64,000 nt of DNA from Xenopus tropicalis (Eukaryota; Chordata; Amphibia; Anura; Pipidae): positions 33,084,201 through 33,148,200 of the forward strand of contig NC_030678.2 in NCBI RefSeq assembly GCF_000004195.4, given 5' to 3'. The notes under the pieces are model-generated. The model was given only the letters and a program-made list of their open reading frames with translations, was not told the DNA's origin and ran no database searches. A program made the position numbers and the translations under genes. Positions within the stretch are counted from its first letter, which is position 1, and each line of letters starts with the position of its first letter. Below are positions 53,949 through 64,000 of this stretch, one piece after another.

Positions 53949-54278
53949 TACAGGTGTGGGATCTGTTATCTGGATACCTGTTATCCAGAAAGTTCCAAAT
54001 TACCGGAAGACCATCTCCTATAGATTCCATTATAAGTAAATAATAATTTTAAAAAATGATTCCCTTTTTCTCTGTAATAATAAAACTGTACCTTGTACAA
54101 TTAATTCCGACTAAGCTATAATGAATCCTTATTGGAGGAAAACAGTCTTATTGGTTTTAATTCATGTTTAAATGATTTTTTTAGAAGAGTTATGGCGTGT
54201 AGATCCAAATTACAGAGACACCCCTTGTCCGAAAAACCACAGGTCCCAAGCATTCTGGATAATAGGTCTAATACCTGA
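53949..54278. mobile_element. CAGGTATGGGACCTGTTATCC MITE, copy 4
   Basis: Ends tacaggtgtgggatctgtta and aataggtctaatacctga, in the inverted orientation relative to copy 1; complete but diverged. Confidence 0.8.
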
Positions 54279-54279
54279 A

Positions 54280-57200
54280 TACTTTTAATCAGCCAAGAAG
54301 CCATGATTTTGCCTTAAAATCAATAATAAATTAGTTGTATTTTATTTAAACAAAGCCTTGTGCTCAGTGGGGGGAAATACTCCATTCCTTGGTTTCCTGT
54401 CAATCCAGGAAATATTATGTTCTCTGTAAATGTCAAGTTTGCTTATTCTCATGATGAATCAAAGCAAGTTCATGGCATCTCTCATTGTAAGCCATTTTGC
54501 ATGTTTTTACCCAGAAATACCATTTGTAAGGCTGAGTTCCAAAAATACCACGCAGAATTTAAAAAATGCAGCTATAATAACACTTTGCTTATTAGTATTC
54601 AGTGGAGCCAAAATACTGGAATGTATTCTTGTATGGGAGCCGCATTCCTTGCAGTATGGAATTGTGACACTTGGCCAAACTTCTCTTTGCAGGGCCAAGT
54701 CTTACCCCGGAGAGAGCTGTGGCTCAACCTTTGGCCCTTTTCCTAGTATTGGTTGTAGCCAGTGAACTTGGATACTGACACAGGGAACCTTTAGGAGAAG
54801 TGCTGGATCCAGGAATGCTGTGGTTATAGGCAGTTTTGGGAGATGACATTTGGCTGCCCCACAAAGCCCTGAGAGTTTAGACTGTTGCATATGGGGACTG
54901 GAGCTTGCTGGGATTACTGGGAATAGAGAAGTTTGTATTTGCAGTTATAGGATATTTATCATTATATGACTGCATGCAATATTTATATTTATTGGTAATA
55001 TATTTCAATTCAAAAAAGTACTTCCATGACGCTTAGAGGCACCAGAAAAGTTCTAAAGTGAGGCAGGCTGTCTTAGTCAGTGACTGATGGTAATCTCCCT
55101 TTTGCAGAACAGCAGATTTAACTCTGCTCTTTCCAGAATAATTCACTTAACTCTATAAGCTCCAGAGGTAAGCTTAAATGGGCTGGAAGGTCAGTAGGAG
55201 AGGGCTTGCTTTCAAAAAGACAAAAAAAAATTAAAGCTAAAAATTAAGTCTCACAATCTGGTTGCTCGGGTCACTGCCCATAGCACCCAGATTGCATTTT
55301 ACTTTTCATTAAGCAAAAGATAAATCACTTGTAGACTTAAGTAGCTTTGCTTATTTCAATGTACAAGATAACAAGTTTGCTTTTTTGGAGATGTTCCCTT
55401 TCTGTTCTAGACAAGTTCCCTCGTGATCGATGGTTTGTGTACAGCTCACAATGAATAACTTAATATTTACATAATTACATTTCATTCTCATGGTAAAGAA
55501 CAGGGCAAATGGTGTGTGCTTGGGCCCTAAAGCTAACTACACACAGACAAAACCATATTGCTCACCCATTATTCACTTTGCATTCAGGCCTGTACAAAGC
55601 CCAGGACTGGAACCAGCCAGTACACTGTAGGCCTGGGTAGGTAAAACAAGTTACTGCTGGAAACACATTACTAACCTATTACTCAGTGTCTCAGTGCTTC
55701 CGGTAGCGATCTCAGGGTGCTTGGGGTTGCACTTAATACCAGCTGGATAACCCTTTGCCTAAACCTTGGTATCTCAGACTGCGAGGCCCGCTTCACTACC
55801 ATTGTTCACTGGCTATATGTTACTGCAGTGAAATAACTCTGAGCCCAGTTACAGGTTTACAGGTCAAAACTACATTTAAATAGCTCATGACATGTACATT
55901 TATATATAGAAAATTCTACACGTCATAAAATGCCAAGGTGACTTTTAATATTAAAGTAGACTTTATTGCTTATAATATACAAGTTTTAATGGTTTATGTG
56001 ACACCACTTAGCACCTTAAATAATATATGAACCATTTTTCAAGGCTATATTTTGCAAATTATTCATGGCTTTTGTGGAAAAGAACAGTAGTGTTTGAAGA
56101 ACCCTAATTGGCCAGTTGTAATCTGGGAAGTGATGCATGAAAGGGTGCTAACTATGTTCACCATGTTAGGCCTTGGTGAAAAAGACTTGTGCAGTGTGGC
56201 GTTATCTTTTGTTGTGGTACATGCACCTTCTGTTAGTGCCCCAACCTCGTTCCAAGCCAATCGAGGTGTAGGAGGTAATGCTTGTGCTTTTAAGGTGGCC
56301 AAATACAGGCCGATTTATGCTGCTTTCAGCCACTTTCGGCCGACTTATTAGTTTATATGCCAGTGTATGAAGCCCTCAGACGTGCCTGCTCAACTTATAT
56401 CTGCTAAAAATCATTGAGATGTTGATGGGGCGGCCTTGATTTTACTGCTGGATCGAGGGCCGCATTAGCATGTTGATGCAGTTCTTGACCTGAACAATCT
56501 CAGCCTGATATTGCCCACTTTAGGTAGGAATATCAGGGAAATATCTGTATGGATCCAAGTGGATTTTCACAGGTATGGCCAGCTTTATGAGCAAGAAATG
56601 CTTTGGTTCCTCCTTTTCTTGTGTATGTGGATTGCCCTTGGCACCCAGGATTAGCTTGTTGAGGAGTCTGGGTATTGTAGTCTGTAACAGCTTGGGTGAT
56701 GGGGACTTTGACTGGCGGCAACGCTGCCAATGAGATTTCAGGAATCATCTATGCTGTTTAATTGAACAGCCATTGCACTGCTGCTCTGCAACTCCCTGCG
56801 TTCTGTGAAGCTAGCCAGTAGATGCTGGAAGATCTGGTTCAGCAACAGCTGGAGGGCTGTAAGGCTGGGCATTCCTGCCTGAGTTATGTGTCTTTAGAAG
56901 TACTACACATTCCTTATTTATTGCTTGTCATGCTTATCTGCAGCCAGTCAGCACATTAAATGTTGTCTTGTTTCAGGGAAAATCTCCAGATATTCCCAGG
57001 CTTCCTGGTGCAGCAGGGCATGCTAGGGTTTCATATCTGCGCAGTTATTAAAGTATCACTTGTCCTTCTTTACGCTGGCTTTCCTTTTTACAGATGCAAA
57101 TGTTCACCCCAAACCTGCTTGCTACCGCCAGACGTGGGACAGTGTGGGAATGCAGCAGGTTGGACTCTGTGTGAATCATTAGAGAGACTGTGAGAAATAC

Positions 57201-59540
57201 AGCAGGCTGTGTGAGTGTCCGAGAGAGACTGTTCACAATGCTACAGTCTGTACCAAGAACAAATGTCAGTTGAGAAGAGTCCTTGGCAAATGCATCAGCA
57301 GATGAAGAAATCTGCACTCAGAGCTTTTAACTGAGGCCTTATGGGCAAAGCTGGCCATACACCTAGGTTAGGTCATTAAATGAGTAGATCCTGATTATGG
57401 TTTGGCTACCCTCACACTGGGCCAAGCCAGCCTGATCGACTCATTCAGCCCTCAGATACATTTATCTTTCTTTCTTATTAATAACATTGGCATTAAGTAT
57501 CATTTTTATCGGTCAAGCTGGTAAAACACTGGCCAGGTGGCAACCCTAGGCCCAGGAGACACATTAATATTAAGCAGCATCAATGTGCGGATTTGATCTG
57601 TGTCCAATGGGATTTTCCATCCCGGGCCAAATTTCATCCAGATATTGTCTATACAGGCTGTAAGGAGTGCTCCATACATGGACCAATAAACTGACCGCAC
57701 TGCTAGAGTGAATGACTGCAACGGTTGGTAGTCGCCAATCTATCTATTATTGTGTGAATTTTCAAAGATTTTTGTTTAGATTATATATTGTGTTGTGCCC
57801 ATTGCTATGCTATGCTGTCAAAGTTAGATTGGCCTTAGATACCCATATCCACCATTATGGATATTAAACAGTTAAACCTAATGTCCCTTTATCTTTTATA
57901 CCGGCGCCTGAATATCAACAGACTTCTGACTGGAAAATGAGTCTAGCAAAGCAAAACTATTCCTCTGTGACTTGAAAGATAAGTCGGCACAAACCGTGAC
58001 CAGTGGAGTTACAGAAATATTTGTACAATAAGGAACACTTCAAAAAGTGCACATTATACAAAAGAGGATCAGCAATGAATGTAACTTAATTGCAATGGAA
58101 TGTGATATTTAAATGTCCCCTTTTGCACTGCCAGTTCTGCATCTTGAAACAGTGTAGCAGATATCAGTTCTGCTATAGGATTGTTGCATGCTTCTTTACA
58201 GGTCTGTTAACTGGCTGACTTCTGCTACATTGCTTCAACCAGGAACGCAGGGGAGTGTGTCTTTCAATAGCAATTGCCTTTACAAAATAATTTTAAAACC
58301 CCTGAAATATATTAGTGATATTTTGTAAATTTTGTAAAATTTTGTAAAAAGTTGCCTAGAATTATGCTTTCTTTTATAAGACAACAAAACCAAATATTTG
58401 AAGTGCGCATTTGGAGTGAAAATGCATCCTTAAAGCATTTCCACCCTAAAATCCACCCTGTGTCTGCACTGTACGGCTGACCCAGTACCTGACTTAGGCT
58501 CACATCCAGGGAGCAGAAGACCGTGGATAGATTTTTACACCAGCAGAGATAACAACCCAGAGTTCCATTAGCCTTTGGCTATTATAACATTGTGTCTTGC
58601 AGCCCTTTCAGACCTCAGAATGTACCATTGGTCTTGGTGTTCCTATCCATTTTGAATATAATAGAGATATAGGGGAACTTTAGTATTCTAACTAAGTAAT
58701 ACAGCCCAAACTTGGTACATTTGAAACCTCAAGATATGTAATTTCAAATTCAGTAAAAAAAAAAAGGTGTTTGGTTCACAAATTCGGAGTTGATCTTTGC
58801 TGTCCTTTATTAGTATCATACATACCTACCTGTGAAAATAACTTGTGTCTCATGTTGCACCTATGCTGTGGAATTCACTAACTTGCTCAGTCAGACTGAA
58901 CCCTAGCCTCAAGGCTTTCTACCATTCCCTGACAGCACCTCTCCGCAGGGAAGCTCACCTGACACCTTAAAGGGAAAGTTGACCTTTTAGAGAAGTCTGT
59001 ACATTACAATAGGATATATAAAAATATAATAATATATATTCTAGGTAACTAGCTCTAGAAGTATCCCTCTGGAGGAGGGCCAGTTTGGCCATGCCAGTAG
59101 GTGTCTTTACATATGCCAGCCCAGGGCCCTGTGCTAAAATGTAATTTTATATAGAATTCTGTTGCTTGTTCCCTTTGCATTCTGCTGTTTCCTGCAAGCT
59201 AGGAGTGGTTTGATGGTTGAGTCAGATCGCATGAATTCTGTGTTTGTTCCTTCTGGTCCTGAGCAGGAGAGGAATATAATGTAACTAAATAATTAATTAT
59301 AGCACTGCTTGTAATTAGTAGTGTTTTACATGTAAGATCACATTGACAGCATACTGCTGCTGCAGTATAAACTGGCATATATGTGTATTGGCAGATATGA
59401 AGATTTTTGAAGTCACTTGATCCCAAAACTTATTACTGTCCATAGTGCATGGTGAGTGAAAGCCACAAGGTGAGCTTCTGATGAACAAGAAGGCATACTA
59501 TTTCTTTAGGGGAAAGACCCACTTTGAGATTTGTCTTCCA
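54280..59540. other. Intron-like region with no supported gene
   Basis: Overlapping open frames at 54360-54765 have no recognised domain and no splice context. Fragments at 56290-56520 and 57350-57450 (ctggccatacacctag) resemble TAA-site MITEs. No exon of a known protein was identified on either strand. Confidence 0.4.
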
Positions 59541-59546
59541 CTGTAA

Positions 59547-59866
59547 AGCTGGCCACACATGTGGCGATTTTCGATCTTTCGTGCGACCATCAGTCAATCA
59601 CTAACATTCAGGGCTGAATCGTCAGATATGGAGGTAGAAACAATAGAAATTCTACCTCCTTCTGCTGATTCAGCCCTGAAGGTAGATTTTGCTCAGGCTC
59701 CTTCAAATGGCGCCCGATCAAAATCTTTTAACCCGCCCGATCGGCGCATCGACCGATATCAGCAGCCGTCTGCGATATCGGTCGCCTCGCCGAGTTGCAA
59801 TACACGCACCGAATATCTTACGAAACGAGGTTTCGTACGATCTTATCGGTGCGTGTATGGCCAGCT
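59547..59866. mobile_element. TAA-site MITE, complete
   Basis: Ends agctggccacacatg and tgtatggccagct; TAA at 59544-59546 and 59867-59869. Internal cagggctgaatcg / tgattcagccctg and gaccgatatcagcagc / gcgatatcggtc pair. CpG-rich (cgatcggcgcatcgacc). A short copy is at 5936-5985. Confidence 0.8.
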
Positions 59867-59869
59867 TAA

Positions 59870-61915
59870 ACCTGCACTACAACGGATGACAAATCTCCAA
59901 AATGCCTTTTGCTTTACATTGGGTGTGATTACTCCTGAACGCAATCTCTGTGTACCATAGCCCTTAAATCCCCCCAAACAATGATTTCCTGTGCTTGGGA
60001 CTGGCAGATGCAACAGGGTTTAAATACATTATGGTTTTGTGTCATTTGAATCATTTATCTCTATTGCCTGTAAGTTCAAAAACACCTCCCACCTATTCTG
60101 GCCATACCTTACTACCTCCCTACCTACTGACAGGTATATTGTGAGCTTTGCCCATGACCTGAAAATCTTGGGTGTGACTGATCCTGGCTTTGCACGTAAA
60201 GGATTTATTTATTTTTTTTAAACAATATTTATACAAACACAGCCAGTTCATAACTTTCTTAATCTCACAAAGGTCTAAATAAACCTGCCGGTTCACTCAT
60301 GGGTCAGATGATATGTTGTTCTGAAAGTCATTTTTGTGCCATTTCCCTTAATAGCCAACCCAGAACAAAAGGGTTAGTGAATTGAATTAAGTAGCCTGGG
60401 CCTGTTACTTTTTTCTCAGTGAAGTGGTGCAACAGCCTGGGGTCTGAGGTAGGCAATTATATATTCATTGGGGGGATTAACCCAAGTAATTGGGAATTGT
60501 CTGCCGGTGCTTGAGGGTGTATTGGTCACAGTGGTCCCTGAGAAAAGTCTTACATGCAGTGGCAAGTGTACCATGAGCCTTACATTGGTGGAACACAGTG
60601 TTTCTGTGCAGCCTGATCCTTCAGCCTGTGTTCAGATTGAACCAATACCATGCATGGCCGCAGGCTACATTTCTACTGTGGCAGGTAGCCTGAGGTAGGT
60701 GCAACCCCCTGCTGCTTTTTGTTAACACATAGGTAGCTTGAATTGCCCCTGCCACCTCTTGGTCAAATAGAACGCCAGTCAGTACTGATGCTTTACAGCT
60801 CAAAATATTCTCCAGAGCATTGGCACTGCCAGGCATTTTTGCATTCAACTCAATTTAAGGACATGATCCATGTGCTAGCAGCCGTACAGTGTGCCATCTA
60901 GCAAAACTATTTTTTGACATTGTATCTTTGACTTTTTAAAGAGGAAATTAAGTTTCGCTAGAAACAGTTTTGTCTTTAATTTGAACTGAGCTGAGCTGTG
61001 CCTCCTGTGTACAGGAATATGACATTGTGCATAGAAAATTCTTTCTATATCATTTGGATCTCCATATTAACCTTTAATCTTGCATTATAATTTAGTTCCA
61101 TCTAATAGGTAATAGGTTTACAGGTTTGATGGGTTTTTCAGTAATGTTGCTGGTCTCTTTTGTTAGTGTGCGTGAGTGGCGCTGTGACGGAGGATAGGCT
61201 TGTCTGCCCAGCGCATCTGCTTTCAGTTTTAGCTGCTGTCCCTTTCTCTGGCAAGGCTTGCTTTTCTGGAACTGACAGGCCTATTACTATGAGTGCAGAC
61301 CTTCTGTGCCGGCTGCTTTGTTAGGAACAAGCTGCCTGTCTCCTTCCATGAATAATTCAGAGAGGTTTTAAGTTCTGCACAAAAATAATAAACACACTCA
61401 GCCGACAGAGACCCCATGTTTAACTGCTGGTATAAGGCTGTAGCTTTTTTCCGGCACTCGTTGGGTTAAGGAAGGGTTTACATTAGGAGGGGGTAGTGCC
61501 TATTATTACATATGCAAATACAATCACTAGATAGCCCCTTTTTACAAACTGGAACATTCAGGAGCTGTGACTGTGGGTGGGGTTTGCTTGGAAACAAAGC
61601 CCACTTGGTGGTCTTGTTGAAAGCTCAATTGACTACAGTGAATGTCTGCACAGGTTTGGGGAATCAAAGGTCGGCTCTTATCTCTCATTTGCCACCCTCC
61701 TTACACCCTCTGGCATTTCCTAGGTGTGCTGGGCAGGAATGTAACATTGCGGCAGGGCTGCTGAGTAAGTAGCAATTGCTTTGCTCAAATATTTGCTGTT
61801 TGTATGTGTTGGTAACACCTTTTCTACTGAACAACACTGCTGTTTGTTTCTTTTTCACTGCTGACTCCAGGGTGGGCAAATGAGACCACAGTAGACCCAT
61901 CGGCAAACTTCACTA
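59870..61915. other. Intron-like region with no supported gene
   Basis: Nothing recognised on either strand apart from ordinary short open frames. Confidence 0.3.
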
Positions 61916-62200
61916 TACAGTTTTGGGATCCATTGTCCGGAAACCCATTCTCTAGAAAGCTTTGGATTAATTGAAGCCCATTTTTCATAGACTTAATTTT
62001 AAAATGAAAAATAATTAAACTTTTTCTCTATTATAAAAGTACTAGGTACTGCATTATTATAAAATTAAAGCTTTTTGGAGGCAAAGTAGCCCTGGTGGGT
62101 TTATTTAGTTTTTTGTTATAGAGCTCCAAAATACAGAAAGCCCCCTTATCTGGAAAACACTGCATCCCAAGGATTTTGGACAACAGGTCCCATACCTGCA
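61916..62200. mobile_element. CAGGTATGGGACCTGTTATCC MITE, copy 5
   Basis: Begins tacagttttgggatccattg and ends caacaggtcccatacctgca; internal ccttatctggaaaaca. Inverted relative to copy 1 and diverged. Confidence 0.8.
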
Positions 62201-62779
62201 TCAGTATATATGTTAGATGCACTTCCAAGTTAACTTTTCGGATGATGCCTTTTATCTGCCCAGCTGCTTGTGAATTCTTTGCTGTTGAATTAAGATAAAT
62301 ACTGTGACCCCAATGCTTAATATTTCATGTTCTATATGTTTTGTGTCCATTTTCTATTGCTAATCAATATGTAAGTTCTGGCCCTGTGGTGAATACAGTC
62401 CAGGTTTGGTGCATATTGGCAGTCTAATTACATACAGTTCTACTAAAAGTGCAAGTGGCAGAGCATTGGTGCCTGCAGGGTGTCCTTTGGTCTAAAGGTG
62501 GCCATCCACTATAAGATCAACTCTTTTGGGAAGTTGCCAAGTCACCGTAAGTGGGCGATATTGAACTAATTCGATTGTCTGGCCCTAGGGCAGAGGCCTA
62601 ATGTAATATAAACGTTGTTGAGTAGATGGTGAATCCGTATAACTAAATGAAGCTGGGCTGTATTTTTCTTTCTTTTCTGAATTAAAGTGGAATTTAAGTT
62701 TCCATGTGTTTGCTGCAGTTGGAGGTGTCTGCAGTTAGAAAATTGACTTGTTTTATTTAAATAGACGCCTGTCAACCCT

Positions 62780-63235
62780 TTATTTTAAATGAGAAGGGAA
62801 GTTCACCCAAAATATAACTTTTAGTTTTTTTTTTGTTTTTTTTTAATATATTGTAGCAACTTTTCAATTTTTTGTCATTTTTTTTCTCAATTTTCAAGTT
62901 ATTTGCCTTCTGCTGCTTTCCACATTTCAGATGGGGGTCACTGACCCTGTCAGCCAAAACCCTCTTGTAGGTTTTATTAATATTGTTCCTTTTTATTATT
63001 CTTTGAAAGATGAATAAGAAAGGCTGGAAAATGAACAGGAGAGAGTCAAAATACAGTCACTGCATGGTTGCTGGAGTAAATTTTTATCCTTTCAACCAGT
63101 TAGCTGCTGAAATTCTAAATTATATAGCTGCTGAACAAAAATCTAAATTATTCAAAACCTATGAAAATTCAAAAACAAAAAATGAAGACCAATGTCTCGA
63201 AATATCATTGTCTATGACTTGTAGCAGATAGGTAT
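62780..63235. mobile_element. T2-type MITE, complete or nearly so
   Basis: Starts aatgagaagggaagttcaccc, contains atgggggtcactgaccctgt and tagctgctgaacaaaa, blocks shared with 26911-27302. Right end weakly preserved. Confidence 0.65.
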
Positions 63236-63479
63236 TCAGAAAGTGAGCTACTGTATGTGTTCTTAGGAAGTCACTGGAAGCTGTATGGGAAGCTGATGTA
63301 TGTCAGTATGGGAAGTATGGGATATATGTATGGAGCCCTGCATTGCATGCAGCCTGTTGCTTGGCTGGTGAGTCTAAAGTTGTCCATACACGCACTGATA
63401 TTGTATGAAACAAGGTTTTTGGTGTGTGTATGGAATAGTGATATTCATTGTAGAATATAGGTAGGTTATGTCTATAGTG

Positions 63480-63875
63480 TTTAAAGGGGTTGTTCATCTT
63501 TGAGTTAATGTTTAGTATGATCTAGAGAGTAATATTCTTAGACAATTTGCAATTGGTCTTCATTTTTTTTTTTTGTAGTTTTTGTTATTTCAGTTTTTGT
63601 TAAGCAGCTTTGGAGTTTCTGGTTGCTAGGAACCAAATTACCTTAGCAACCAGAGTTGTTTGAATGAGAGACTGATCTCAGGATCTCAACAGGAGAGGAC
63701 CTAAGTTGTAGCCTCACAGAGCAATCGGTTTTGGCTGCCAGGGTCAGTGACCCCCATTTGAAAGCTGGAAAAAGTCAGAAGAAGGAGGCAAACAGTTAAA
63801 CTATAAATAATAAATAATGAAGTCTAACAGAATTGGCCATTCTAGAACATACCAAATGGTGTACCACCCCTTTAA
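63480..63875. mobile_element. T2-type MITE, complete, TTTAA flanks
   Basis: Left tttaaaggggttgttcatct and right gtaccacccctttaa are inverted ends in TTTAA target sites (63480-63484 and 63871-63875). The interior has ggttgctaggaacc / ccttagcaaccag and gggtcagtgaccccc. Highly typical of Xenopus. Confidence 0.85.
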
Positions 63876-64000
63876 GTCCCCCCCCCTAAAAAATACAGCA
63901 GTGAAAGGGTGAACCTTGGGCTACATCGCGTGCCATTTGGAGAGCCGAAAGTAGTATTAGAGCGTTACAATTTTAATGCAAAACAAATCTGGAAAGGAGT

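Noticed and set aside
54360..54765. Overlapping open frames of 128 and 111 codons
   Set aside because: Two frames overlap on the same strand, neither has a recognised domain, signal or splice context; likely chance.
56960..57193. Possible exon after ttgtcttgtttcag near 56976
   Set aside because: Acceptor-like sequence is present, but the downstream frames end quickly and no known protein segment was recognised.

Overview
The window reads as vertebrate nuclear DNA, most likely from a clawed frog (Xenopus). Evidence: spliced exons with GT/AG borders, an intact connexin, and repeat families typical of Xenopus. These are MITEs in TTTAA sites ending in AAAGGGG, the CAGGTATGGGACCTGTTATCC-type MITE, a CR1/L2-type LINE, a large BED/hAT transposon and a Penelope-like element. 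No bacterial or viral gene layout is present.

Host genes are sparse. A gene I identify as tp53i13 runs on the + strand from about 10.1 to 15.6 kb. It has five phase-0 exons, and its last exon is interrupted by several frame changes just before a conserved membrane segment. A short GIT1/GIT2-like exon lies on the - strand at 4.87-4.93 kb, on the unexpected side of tp53i13. An intact 353-residue connexin is encoded on the - strand at 31.0-32.06 kb, with a probable untranslated 5' exon near 33.8 kb. A TATA-containing promoter and first exon at 48.16-48.34 kb start an unidentified + strand gene, so most of 48.34-64 kb is probably its first intron.

The rest is mostly mobile and tandem DNA. 1.4-3.6 kb is a decayed L1/Tx1-type LINE (- strand), followed by a 31-bp minisatellite (3.6-4.67 kb). 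6.0-8.4 kb is a tandem ~340-bp repeat interrupted by a 5'-truncated CR1/L2 LINE. 15.93-23.38 kb is a complete hAT transposon with an open 1,070-codon transposase between three tandem arrays and GTTCGC-rich ends. 23.48-24.76 kb is an inverted-repeat element with a 7-bp target duplication, a minisatellite and a perfect hairpin. 36.9-43.9 kb holds a small foldback plus two head-to-head Penelope-like elements forming a giant inverted repeat, with hammerhead-ribozyme-like cores at their 3' ends. 48.7-49.9 kb is a 42-bp minisatellite. Many MITEs fill the remaining space, several with visible target duplications.

The points most worth following up are the Penelope inverted pair with its hammerhead-like motifs, the possibly autonomous hAT element, the damaged 3' end of tp53i13 and the orphan GIT-like exon. 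All identifications come from reading the sequence and remembered family features; no database search was run.
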